Below are positions 24,529-35,900 of a stretch of DNA of 64,000 nt, piece after piece (the stretch's first letter is position 1; every line of letters starts with the position of its first letter). Under the pieces are notes generated by a model. The model had not been told where the DNA came from and searched no databases. It saw only the letters and a program-made list of their open reading frames with translations. Source of the DNA: Antedon mediterranea (taxonomy: Eukaryota; Echinodermata; Crinoidea; Comatulida; Antedonidae); contig NC_092674.1 in NCBI RefSeq assembly GCF_964355755.1, forward strand, positions 253,001 through 317,000, in the 5' to 3' direction. The position numbers and the translations under genes are program-made.

Positions 24529-25962
24529 CTACTCTTTATTTGCTATGCGAAGTAAATTAGTTAGTTTGTTTCTATATTTTATGTATTTGTCCTTATCGGT
24601 CTGTTTCTTAGATTTGAGGTAGGCAGTATAGAGCTTATTTCTGGTACCAATTGATTTAATCAGACCGACAGTGATCCATGGTTTACGCTCTTTGCGAAAA
24701 TTACGTTTAATACGTGTAGTTTTAATACTGGAATTGTACAGACTGGTTAACTTGTTATTAAACAATTGATAGGCACGATTGGGATTGTCATTATTCGCAT
24801 ATATATCGGACCAGTCTGTATTTAGGAGGTCAGCAGATAAGGATGATATAGATTCATCGTCAATTTTTTGTAGGAGGATGAACTTATTGCTATTGGAGTT
24901 AGGTGGCTGGGAATATTGATTTTGATGGGTTAAAGAAAAAACAGGAAAATGGTCAGAAATATCTGAGTAAGTGATGCCGGTAGAAATTTTGTCATATGTA
25001 TTATTAGAGAAAATATTATCAATCAAGGTTGTCGTTTTTGTAGTTATTCGTGTAGGTTTAGTAATTAAAGGGAAGAAGTTGTTATTAAGCATTGCGTTAA
25101 GGAATTGGGACGTGCTATTATGAGTATTGCATTTTAACAGGTCTATATTGAAATCCCCGCAGATGTACGCTGTTTTATTTTCATTATTAACGATGTCGAG
25201 AATAAGGGAGATATTGATGTTAAATGAGGTCACCGATAACTCAGGCATACGATAAACAAGACCAAGAATGATGTTTTTCGGTTTGGCATTGATTTCAATA
25301 AAAATGGATTCGGATTCTTGAGAAATAAGAGATGAAAGATCGGATCGGTCGTTGTGTTGTGATCTCTGATCCAGGTATATGGCTACACCCCCTCCTGTTC
25401 TGGTTTTTCTAGATAACTCAATCAGTTTGTAGCCCTCAATGTTATAAAAAGAAAAATTTGTTTTATTGGAGTTGAAAAAGGTTTCAGAAAAACATAGGCC
25501 TAAGGCAGAGAAATCATGACTAATGGATTTTAAATAATCAGTTACTTCACTAAAGTGTTTAACGAGACTACGTGCATTTAGATGAAATAAACTGAAAGAA
25601 GAAACAATATTATTATATTTAGAGTTAAAATTATCAATGTGGTCATAATTACATGGTTCATGTAAAGTAGCATATTCGTCATTATCAATACGACCATTCA
25701 TACTGATATCAAATGGATTTAAAATAAGAGAGTTGATCCGATCGTATTCAATATCGTGGTCAAGTGAGAAATGCTTTAAAACATGTAAGAATTCATCATT
25801 GTCAACTATTGAATTAAAAGGAAATAAGTTTCCAGTGCAAGAGAGGCAGATCCATGAATTTACTTCAGACCTATGTATACATATTTTATGAGCCATAGAA
25901 TTACAAGCAGTGCATTTTAATAGGTCTGAGCCATGGACATTATTACATAAAATACAATTCAT
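24529..25962 (-). CDS. LINE ORF: PHD finger plus endonuclease
   Basis: This is an open frame of 477 codons. Residues 3-42 hold a complete C4HC3 PHD pattern (C3, C6, C17, C20, H25, C28, C39, C42). From about residue 125 an AP-type endonuclease follows: HLNARSL, an acidic residue in LCFSETF, the metal-binding GDFNID, and the closing SDISDHFPVF. This PHD plus endonuclease arrangement is found in some CR1/Jockey-group LINEs. The domain would nick target DNA for target-primed reverse transcription. The ORF ends before the reverse transcriptase, which lies in broken frames just downstream, so this copy is unlikely to be active. Confidence 0.85.
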   Translation of the reverse strand: MNCILCNNVHGSDLLKCTACNSMAHKICIHRSEVNSWICLSCTGNLFPFNSIVDNDEFLHVLKHFSLDHDIEYDRINSLILNPFDISMNGRIDNDEYATLHEPCNYDHIDNFNSKYNNIVSSFSLFHLNARSLVKHFSEVTDYLKSISHDFSALGLCFSETFFNSNKTNFSFYNIEGYKLIELSRKTRTGGGVAIYLDQRSQHNDRSDLSSLISQESESIFIEINAKPKNIILGLVYRMPELSVTSFNINISLILDIVNNENKTAYICGDFNIDLLKCNTHNSTSQFLNAMLNNNFFPLITKPTRITTKTTTLIDNIFSNNTYDKISTGITYSDISDHFPVFSLTHQNQYSQPPNSNSNKFILLQKIDDESISSLSADLLNTDWSDIYANNDNPNRAYQLFNNKLTSLYNSSIKTTRIKRNFRKERKPWITVGLIKSIGTRNKLYTAYLKSKKQTDKDKYIKYRNKLTNLLRIANKE

Positions 25963-26240
25963 TGTAAGAAAATAAAATATTCAAATAAATACAAATGTTG
26001 TAAAGACATTCAGTTTGTAGTTTTGGGACAATATAGATACAATATGTATAGGCTAGTAAGATTAGGCAATGAAAAAATAAATAGTAAAATAAAACAATAC
26101 AAAACAACAAAAGTAGAGCTATAAAAACATTGGTTCTGAGACAGCGTGTTGAAAGTATGATGAATGCTGTATTGAGATGTAGCCTACCGTATGCAAATTT
26201 GACATGTGGTAAGAGTGCTTTACAGAAGTAAATCAAACAG

Positions 26241-26693
26241 GAGCTCCCGGTATAATAATACGATGTAAAATTATTGTAATAGTGAACAGCTAACGGAAAA
26301 CGATATCATTGCATATTTTAAAATAATATAATATAATGAAATACCTTTTTTACTACTGTCTGTTCAGTGGAGTTTGCTCTAATAAAAGTATGATTTTTGG
26401 TAAAAATGCAAATGAAAATATCATATTTTGTATAATTGACAATTTATACTGGTTGTTGTTGAGGAATAGTAGTGGCGGCCGCCAGATAATTAAGCGGCGA
26501 CTACCAATCTAATTATTTAAGTGACGGCCGCTAGATAACGACTCTTTTTGATTACCTATTCCGTAATTTATTACCGTTCTGGAGTGCCATACTACACGGG
26601 AGATTCTATTCCATAAAAGGTAAAATCACTTAATGTTTTTTTTGTCGGATGCGGATCGCGTGTGAATAAGGAAGTCAAGAGATCGATCGTGAA
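26241..26693. other. Intergenic and acid phosphatase 5' region
   Basis: No coding exon is seen. Between 26470 and 26535 there is a partial duplication with cggccgcYagataa(c/t)-type sequence (ggcggccgccagataat and gacggccgctagataac). The promoter of the phosphatase gene should lie here but no TATA box is obvious. Confidence 0.4.
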
Positions 26694-29600
26694 ATGTTGG
26701 TGCTAAGATTATTATTTTCAGCCCTTTTATATTCTAGATGGAATATTGTTTATGGTAAAAGTGATGATAAACTACTGCTGGTGAATGTGGTAAGTTGTCT
26801 CGGCAGCTACTAGGTTTGCTAATTGAGTATTTTAGCCTCAGTCTGATCAGCCTATTCTTCTCTCATGAATAGCTAGCTAGGCTTGGCATAGGCCTAGTCT
26901 GATTGTTTAGCGGATGCCGATTGCTTACTGTTGACATGTTGTAGAGAGTAAAGGTAGGCCTAGAGAGGTGGTCTTAATTTACTGTAGCTAGTGTAGGAGG
27001 CCCCAGGCCATCTGATTCATTCCATCTAACAGCATATATATTTCAATATTGAATTTTTTTTTATTTACTAAAATTTAAAAAATCCATTTTTTATTAAATT
27101 TTTCAGTTATATCGACATGGAGACAGATCACCTACATGTGCATATCCAAACGATAAATACAAGGAGGATTATTGGCCGCAGGGTTTTGGTCAACTTACAC
27201 AGGTAAACGATACTTTCAGAATTTAGACTCAATTCCTCCAGTTTTTTCGCTGATCAGAATAGCAACAGCAAGCACTGAAAAGCTTTCTTCACAATTAAAA
27301 TGATTACAAGCTCATCTTCTCTTCTTATAGATTGGTATGAATCGGCAGTATGATCTAGGCAAGTTCCTTCGCACCAGATATGATGATTTTCTGAATGAAA
27401 CCTACAAGCGATCACAGTTTGTAGTGCGTAGCACTGATGTTGACCGCACACTTATGTCTGCCCAATGTAATCTTGCTGGACTTTATCCTCCAGTTGGACA
27501 TCAAAAATGGAATCCGGAACTACCATGGCAACCAATACCTGTTCATGATGTGCCGATATCAGAGGATTATGTAATTAATTTTGTTTTTTAATTTGTGCTA
27601 CTCAATACATTCATTCATCGTTTTTTTTAATGTAATGATCTATCAAGACATTCAATTCAATTTAATGTGTAGGTACTAAGAACAGATGGGGTAAACTGTC
27701 CATTATATAATAAACTCTATGAAGATGTACTCAACAGCCCAGAGGTTAAGAAACTGAATGAAGATAATAAGGTATAAAACCTAATATTTTAATATTAAAC
27801 TGCTCATTATCTATGTTTCAATTTTAATATGTACTACATACTGTAAATATGAACTACTTTCCTACGCCAACTGTACTAACACTCTAGTATACACTTGTAT
27901 TCAGAAATTTCTGGAGAATGTATCAAAAAATGCTGGATATAATAAAACTCTTAAAATATCGGAAATATGGCATCTATATGACCCAGTGTTTGTGGAGGTA
28001 AGAGATACACATCAAATCATTCTCTATTCTGAGTTTATTGTAAAATATGGCATCTATATGACCCAGTGTTTGTGGAGGTGAGAGATACACATCAAATCCT
28101 TCTGTATTCTGAGTTTATTGTATATTATTTTATTTATACTGTTTTCTCTTTGTAATTACAGTATATGCATTATTAATAAATCTGATTGTTGCTTGTTAAT
28201 TATAAATACTGCATAATAATTCTTGTATAACTATAAATAACAGAACTGTGGTTTCAGTTTCATTTGTTTATTTGTCTGTCTTGTTTTCTTTTTTCCTATC
28301 TCTCGATTATTTTATTTAATGTTACTGAACTTTTTAAATGAACTTCACAAGATATTTTTTACTGTAGAGAATGAATAATTTAACTGAGCCTGGTTGGCTT
28401 ACAGATGGAGTGTTTACCAACATTACTCATTTGGCAGATATTGGTATGGCAAATCTATTCAAAGGCAAAGATATTGGGAAGTTAAAAGGAGGTACTATTA
28501 GATACATATGTTTTTAAAAATCCAGTTTAAATTTCACATTGCAAATCAACAAACCACCACTCCTTCTTTTTAGACAACTTCTAATCATTATTCATTTGTA
28601 CTTTTTCAGGTAATTTAGTACAACTGATGACTGAAAATATGAATAATAAGACTAAAGATGAAGATAGTAGGGTTAGGGTTAGGCCTCCCCCTATACTTAG
28701 AATGGAATAATCCACCTAACCCTAATCATTATTCATTTGTACTTTTTTCAGGTAATTTAGTACAACTGATGACTGAAAATATGAATAATAAGACTAAAGA
28801 TGAAGATAGTAAAATGAAGTTTTATATGTATTCAGCAGTAAGAACAAATATTATTTATCAAAATTGCCATAGACCATAATGGTTAGTAAATCCAATTTAC
28901 AGTATGTGACCTCCCATACATATCAAAATACTTTACTCTCTGTGGCCTCTTCCAGCTCCTCATAACCTGAAATTAGTAATACTTAGTATTGTATTTTATA
29001 AGTTACATAGTTTAATAAGACATATTTTCTTTATAGTTTTGTTTGGGGATTTCATAATCATAAATATTTTATTAATGTGATGTCAAAGTGTCTTTCCTGT
29101 TGGCTACAGTATTATTGTGTATTTTTCTTGATTTTCTAATATATTTTTTTTTAGCATGACACAACATTAGCTGCATTCTTATCTGCACTACAAATATATA
29201 ATGGATTCCAACCGCCATATGCTACCTGTGTTGGTGTTGAACTTTGGAAAAACAGCAAAATGTATGTATGTTTGCATTACAAATCTATAGATAAACCTAA
29301 ATCAACTGTTTAATGACAAGAGATCAACATTTTCATTTTATGTAGAAACCACTGTGTCAATAGTATCACAAAAAAGGCTTAAAAGTTTACTGATTAAAAT
29401 GAAGCTGAAAATAAGCACCTCAATCATCTTTTGTTTGTAGATTTAAAGACCTATTTCCAGATTGTGATGTTACAATGTTGTTTTATCTACTAAAAATACT
29501 TTTTTTCCCGCAGGGAGCCTTATGTAAAGATATGGTACAGGAATGATTCTACAACAGAACCATATGACCTATCTATCCCAGGATGCAACATAACTTGTAG

Positions 29601-30059
29601 TTTTAATGACTTTAAGGCTTTAACCAAAGACATATTACCTGGTGATATTAAAAAGGCTTGCCAGTTGTCATCAACCGATCAAATGGGTCAGTTCGAATTT
29701 TTAATAGAAATTTAGATAACAAAAAAAGTGATTTGTATAGCGACACATTAAAATAATAAGTTGCTTACTGAAGCGTAGAAAGAGGAAAATAAAATAAACC
29801 AGGAAATACCCTGTTATATAGATACTGACATGTTAGCATTTTTGTCAATGATGCATCTTGATATTTTTATATAATAATCAAGTTAAATGTATTTTTTATA
29901 TTATTTTGTTTTTGTTTTATAGGTTACTTAATCCCAGTAGCAGTTGGTGTGTCAGTGCTTGTTTTAGTAATTATTGCACTGTTGGCGTTTAAAGCAATAA
30001 GAAGTACAAATACAAAATATCGACGACAGATTAATGAAGATAATGAGCCATGTATATGA
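26694..30059 (+). CDS. ACP2: Lysosomal-type acid phosphatase (histidine acid phosphatase, membrane anchored)
   Basis: Exons: 26694-26789, 27107-27202, 27331-27570, 27673-27771, 27905-27997, 28368-28491, 28752-28837, 29155-29261, 29514-29686, 29923-30059; 1251 nt, 416 residues (human ACP2 about 423). The start gives a signal peptide ([14 protein letters not shown]). The catalytic LYRHGDRSP (R35, H36) and the acid motif MYSAHDTT (H279, D280) are present, with [10 protein letters not shown] between them. A single transmembrane helix (about 373-394) is followed by a 22-residue tail, as in ACP2 rather than secreted ACPP. It should hydrolyse phosphomonoesters in lysosomes. Exon 27905-27997 has its 3' end and donor duplicated 81 bp downstream. 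Exon 28752-28837 has a donor-less partial copy upstream. Orthology to ACP2 versus ACPP is by architecture and similarity only. Confidence 0.93.
27964..28121. repeat. 81-bp two-copy duplication of an ACP2 exon end and splice donor
   Basis: The sequence from atatggcatctatatgaccc through the donor and about 45 bp of intron is repeated once with period 81 (27964 and 28045). The copies differ at the donor (gaggtaaga versus gaggtgaga) and at a few intron bases. Confidence 0.9.
28581..28811. repeat. Duplicated acceptor and exon start around a 52-bp insert (ACP2)
   Basis: Bases 28581-28669 and 28722-28811 are near-identical and contain the polypyrimidine tract, acceptor AG and 59-60 bases of coding exon. 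Between them lies a 52-bp insert starting gggttagggttagg and ending cctaacc, so its ends are inverted (ggttagg/cctaacc). Only the downstream copy continues into the rest of the exon and the GT donor, so it is taken as the real exon. Confidence 0.9.
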
Positions 30060-30240
30060 CAATATAGCCAAATTCCTGTAATTGATGATTTTGAAATGGA
30101 AAACATGCACTAAGTTTGGATATTAATTAACATGCCCTCATGTGTACAGTCACCTCTCCAACAATCTTTACAAATTAAAATTATTATTAATGATTATTCA
30201 GTGATTTCCAGAATGCTTATACTGTAGGTATAGGAACTAC

Positions 30241-31799
30241 TGTAAATACTAGTTGTGTAATTATACTTAACTAATTTGGGTGTAAATACTAGTTGTGTAA
30301 TTATACTTAACTAATTTGGGTGTAAATACTAGCTGTGTAATTATACTTAACTAATTTGGGTGTAAATACTAGTTGTGTAATTATACTTAACTAATTTGGG
30401 TGTAAATACTAGCTGTGTAATTATACTTAACTAATTTGGGTGTAAATACTAGTTGTGTAATTATACTTAACTAATTTGGGTGTAAATACTAGCTGTGTAA
30501 TTATACTTAACTAATTTGGGTGTAAATACTAGTTGTGTAATTATACTTAACTAATTTGGGTGTAAATACTAGCTGTGTAATTATACTTAACTAATTTGGG
30601 TGTAAATACTAGCTGTGTAATTATACTTAACTAATTTGAGTGTAAATACTAGTTGTGTAATTATACTTAACTAATTTGGGTGTAAATACTAGCTGTGTAA
30701 TTATACTTAACTAATTTGGGTGTAAATACTAGTTGTGTAATTATACTTAACTAATTTGGGTGTAAATACTAGCTGTGTAATTATACTTAACTAATTTGGG
30801 TGTAAATACTAGTTGTGTAATTATACTTAACTAATTTGGGTGTAAATACTAGCTGTGTAATTATACTTAACTAATTTGGGTGTAAATACTAGTTGTGTAA
30901 TTATACTTAACTAATTTGGGTGTAAATACTAGCTGTGTAATTATACTTAACTAATTTGGGTGTAAATACTAGTTGTGTAATTATACTTAACTAATTTGGG
31001 TGTAAATACTAGCTGTGTAATTATACTTAACTAATTTGGGTGTAAATACTAGCTGTGTAATTATACTTAACTAATTTGAGTGTAAATACTAGTTGTGTAA
31101 TTATACTTAACTAATTTGGGTGTAAATACTAGCTGTGTAATTATACTTAACTAATTTGGGTGTAAATACTAGTTGTGTAATTATACTTAACTAATTTGGG
31201 TGTAAATACTAGCTGTGTAATTATACTTAACTAATTTGGGTGTAAATACTAGTTGTGTAATTATACTTAACTAATTTGGGTGTAAATACTAGTTGTGTAA
31301 TTATACTTAACTAATTTGGGTGTAAATACTAGCTGTGTAATTATACTTAACTAATTTGGGTGTAAATACTAGTTGTGTAATTATACTTAACTAATTTGGG
31401 TGTAAATACTAGTTGTGTAATTATACTTAACTAATTTGGGTGTAAATACTAGCTGTGTAATTATACTTAACTAATTTGGGTGTAAATACTAGTTGTGTAA
31501 TTATACTTAACTAATTTGGGTGTAAATACTAGTTGTGTAATTATACTTAACTAATTTGGGTGTAAATACTAGCTGTGTAATTATACTTAACTAATTTGAG
31601 TGTAAATACTAGTTGTGTAATTATACTTAACTAATTTGGGTGTAAATACTAGCTGTGTAATTATACTTAACTAATTTGGGTGTAAATACTAGTTGTGTAA
31701 TTATACTTAACTAATTTGGGTGTAAATACTAGCTGTGTAATTATACTTAACTAATTTGGGTGTAAATACTAGCTGTGTAATTATCCTGAACTAATTTGG
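30241..31799. repeat. 40-bp satellite array, about 39 copies, downstream of ACP2
   Basis: The unit is tgtaaatactag(c/t)tgtgtaa followed by ttatacttaactaatttggg. The C and T variants alternate through most of the array, giving an 80-bp dimer, with occasional phase breaks (two C or two T units in a row). A ttgag variant recurs near 30640, 31080 and 31600. It may be transcribed in the ACP2 3' UTR, as the only nearby signal before it is a weak attaaa at about 30174. Confidence 0.95.
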
Positions 31800-32977
31800 T
31801 ACAGTAGTATACTTCATTTTTATACTGCTATTTTAGTCAGACATTATTTATTGGGCCTACAGGGTATTATATTTGTATATGGTAGATCAGTTTGTTTATC
31901 ATTAAAGATAATTAATTTCAACATTTATGACTAACTGGTGGTATTGATAGTACTGTAACTGAACTGAACTTTTATTGTATCTCTTTTAAATCAGAGGCAC
32001 AGTCTCAAATGAGATGTTCAACAAGTTTACAGTGAGTAATACACACACACTTAAATATAAATACAAAACAAGAAATTAGACATAAGAACAAATTACAAAA
32101 AAAAACCAAAAACTGAATATTATTGTATCTCTTTTAATCAGATCAATTATAAAAAAAATATATTAAATATTTTGTGTCTACTTACCATCTTTAATTGAAT
32201 TAATTAATTATATGTACTGTTTCTGTAACATATTATATTTGTTTTAATATGCTGGCTATAATCGTGGTTGAAGACATAGACAATAAAATTATAGCGGGAA
32301 AACATTTTAGGATCAGCAATGAATTGTTAATTCTAGAAATTTATGGAAAGAAATGAAAAATGAGTTTGGAAATTGGCGTCCCCCTATACTTAGAATGGAA
32401 TAATCCACTATGGTAAGCAAACCAATTCATGACATCATTAATTATGAACGCGTGTACGTTTCCTAGCAACGAAGTAAATGATTTCCTAAATCTTCTGACA
32501 AAACTTTGACGACATGTTTCGCTGCTGCTGGGCATGCAGGCTGTGTGTGGGCACAACATAAAAAACAGAAGCATATCTAGCTGCATAGGCTACGCCTACT
32601 AGCCATAAATACATATTATGAATAAAACCTATATAATGTAGAGAAAAAGTAAATTAATTTGTGGTAAGTACTTCCATTCTAGGGTCTAGCTAGCTAGGCT
32701 AGGCCAACAAAGTAGGGAGCAGAGAGAGAGAGAGAGGCTAGCCTACTAGGCCTAGCTAGCTAGCTGTTAGTTTAGTGTTATGACAAAGACTAGGCCTACT
32801 AGGCCTAGCCTTAAAGGAGCAAATAAATAACGTGTAGCCTATCTTAGTCGTAGGCCTATACGTACTGTACAGTAGGCAAACTAGGCCTAGGCCTCTAGCT
32901 AGTGGTACTTATTTATAGGCCTAGCCTAGTAGTTTGTATGATAAATTAACAATTTTTATTTTTTCCATTTATTTATA
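31800..32977. other. Intergenic / ERICH6 5' region
   Basis: Contains a near-duplicate phrase ttattgtatctcttttaa at about 31973 and 32120, a (GA)n run at 32721-32735, and many taggcctagcc-type motifs between 32690 and 32935. A 30-bp segment (32379-32408) is identical to part of the insert at 28686-28715. No coding exon was found. The ERICH6 start exon is preceded by an acceptor at 32976-32977, so a 5' UTR exon is expected here. Confidence 0.45.
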
Positions 32978-32983
32978 GGCCAG

Positions 32984-35900
32984 ATGGCGGATGATACACG
33001 ATCACCCGATGTAAAAACAACTGATAATGTACACAGCGATGATGCACAAGAGGGTGCTGAAGTTGATGCTTTGTCTTCCACATCAACCAACAAGACAATT
33101 GGAGAAATACCTCCTCCAAATCAGCAAGTAGTTCGCCGAACATCTAGTCTTACAATTGAAAATGTAAAAAAACTCGAGGAGGCGGCTAATAAAGAAGATA
33201 AAGAGTCCGAGCAAAGACCAGTGAGCCCTACCAAGTCTTACATAGAAATCCAAAACTCAAGAACTTCCAGTCCATTAGCACCTCTCAGAAGTTCCTTGAT
33301 TGTTTCAAGAGACATTGAGGGCAGTGGTTCTCGACAAGACAGTCTGACAAACTTAGTAACTTCTTCTGAGATAAGGACAGGTAGTCCTAAACCACTTCCA
33401 CCAATTAAGAGAAATATAGATGATGCCTGTGATGAGGATAATATAGCCAGTGTTGCTGCAAATGAAAAAACATCCCACAGTACTCTTCTTAATCAACGCG
33501 ATAGTAAGATAAATGTTTAGAAATTAATTCCTTTACTTTTTTAAAAACATTTTATTAAGATAAGCCAGACTTATTTGAAAATTTAAAATAAACAATTTCA
33601 TCTCCTAAAGTAATGAATTTTGATTTTTCATTTTTTAAAGACCAACCAAGGATTCTAAGCTTTAGAAGAGAACTTCCAGAATCAAGTGAAACAGTTGATG
33701 ATTCTGTAGTATCCAATCGATCTGCTGTTAAAACACCTGATAGTAGTGTGTCAAAGAAAACAGAGAGATCTGTATCATTTAAACAAGTACATGACGAGTA
33801 TGTATGCCTCTGTCTTAAATACACCCGAAGCTACATAGGCTACTAGATAAAGTATTGATTTCCTTACCCTTTTCCTTTTCCATGTAGGTAAACGCCTTTT
33901 TCAGATCATTTAGTTCACGTCTTTGCGAATTCAATTCAGTGTTCATTTCATGATATGATGATTCTAGTTTCGTGAGGCGATTCCCAAATGTATCCAAGGT
34001 AGTAATAATTCAATCGATCTTAACATGTAGAGCTTGAATATCCGTTGCATCATCGCTAGGCGTAACATCCTGCGTACCTAGATTAGCCGGCCGTGCTGGC
34101 GACATAACCTTAGCAGCTGTAGCTGCTGCGGTTCGTTTAGGAGGCATTGTGATAAATATGTGTAAACCGGGAGCTCAGGGCAAACACGTCTTACTCGCTC
34201 AAGCACATGATTCAATGATATATATATATATATACAAAAGAATTTAAGTACAAACTTGAATAATGAGATTTTGTAAATTTTCAATAATAATTATTAATTC
34301 ATATTTCAGACGGCCATCAAGCAAAGGGTCAGAACGACAGAAAGGAATTTTAAAATCACCCGCAGTTCGTGAAATTATACGAACAAAGGACAAAGAAGGT
34401 CAAGAATATGTTCAGGTTTCCATAGCAACAGAAACAGAATGGAGCTGGTTTGAAAGCATGAAACTTGTTGGTAAAGAAAATCTACAAGACGACTTGGAGA
34501 GTAAAGGTATTCACTTTTATAAACTAATGATACATGACGACAGGGAGTATTGAGTATACCTGCTCAGAAAATCATGGAGTAAACCCAAATGATAAACAAA
34601 GTTGACTCTGGATATGCCCAGTTCAAATATTAATGTCAATTTGCAATATAAAATTGTATTTTCTAACCTTCTAGATCAGATTGTTGAAGATGACATTGGC
34701 CAAAAGAGCAGGAGTCATCAGTCTTCATTTGTGTCTATGGGGTCTGATGCAACAGAAGTCACATTTATTGATCACCAGGCAAATGTTGAACCATGGAAAT
34801 CAAGAAGTGGCTATGAAGGTCTTCCTCCATTACAACTTGACTCTGAGTCTGAGGTTTGTTCTTACTCTTTTCCTCATTTGATATTTATATTGGTTATTTT
34901 TTAATAGAGAAATGCTCATTAATATCTTTAATAGTTTCTGTAGAAATTCTTAAAAGAAAACAATGATTCTAATACATTATTAATTTAATTCATGACATGT
35001 TTTCAGTTTTCAGATGATGATATTGCCAGCGACTTTGCTTCCAACTTGGAGCTTGTTCCAAACATTGGACCTCCTCTGATTTTAAAATACCAAAGAGAAT
35101 CTGAGAAAGCAGAGATAAAAGTAAAAAATCCAGTAATTTTAGAAGAGCCGCGAATGAGCCCTGATTCCTTAGCTCTCAGTGAGGAGATTGATGGTATATT
35201 TAGTGGCCAGTGTGAATTCTGTTTCAAAGATATACAACCTTTTCCATCGCCAGAGATGATGGAGGCTTTCTCAGAAAAAGATGTAAGTTTTTCAATAGTC
35301 TTGCATACATTTATATTGAGTTGAGTAATAATGCAATAATGATGCAAATGTTGAATTCAGTAATTGAGTAGTGGTTACAAATATAGACATACAACAATGA
35401 TTTCAGTATCAATTAATTAATTTTTCCCAAAGCTTTTCTGTTGTCCGGACTACCAGAAATTTGTTGAATTTACAATAACACACAGTCCTAGTGCAGAATT
35501 TTCTGTGGATCTAATCGACGTTGCTCCTCACGCTCCATTTGGAAGTAAACAAGCTCGCCGGGCTGCTAAAGAACGAGCTGCACAGAGAATGAGGGAACGT
35601 GAAATGGCACGACAAAAGGCAGCTGGAGCTAACCAAGCCAATTTCTATGCTTGTGAGTTGTTTGTAGTTCATAATAGTTTTAGTTTACTAGAAAAGAATA
35701 TACTTATTTGGATGTGTTTATAAATCAAAATGTAAACTTATGTTTATGTCCTTAATTAAACCGATTGGCCAGTAACAGTATAACAATAAATATATCATTT
35801 ACTAACTGCATGTTTCTTTTGCTTTACCATCCTGTTTTACTGCTGTTTTTTAAACTGGCAAACTGCATGCATTTCATCTTCAATAATAGTACAAGGTAAG

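Larger units (their letters stand above)
22362..25962 (-). mobile_element. Degenerate non-LTR retrotransposon (CR1/Jockey-like LINE)
   Basis: The element is in reverse orientation. A 42-base T tract (22362-22403) is its poly-A tail. Going upstream on the minus strand come reverse transcriptase and then an ORF with a PHD finger and AP-type endonuclease. The 5' limit was not resolved and may lie beyond 25962. Target-site duplications were not identified. It lies between RAD54B and the acid phosphatase gene. Confidence 0.9.

Noticed and set aside
28610-28669. Upstream copy of an ACP2 exon as the true exon
   Set aside because: It has an acceptor but no donor, and the frame runs into the gggttaggg insert; the downstream copy completes the exon and the catalytic HD junction.
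28670-28684. Interstitial telomere
   Set aside because: Only about two ttaggg units; too short to call a telomeric array, and explained as the end of a small insert.
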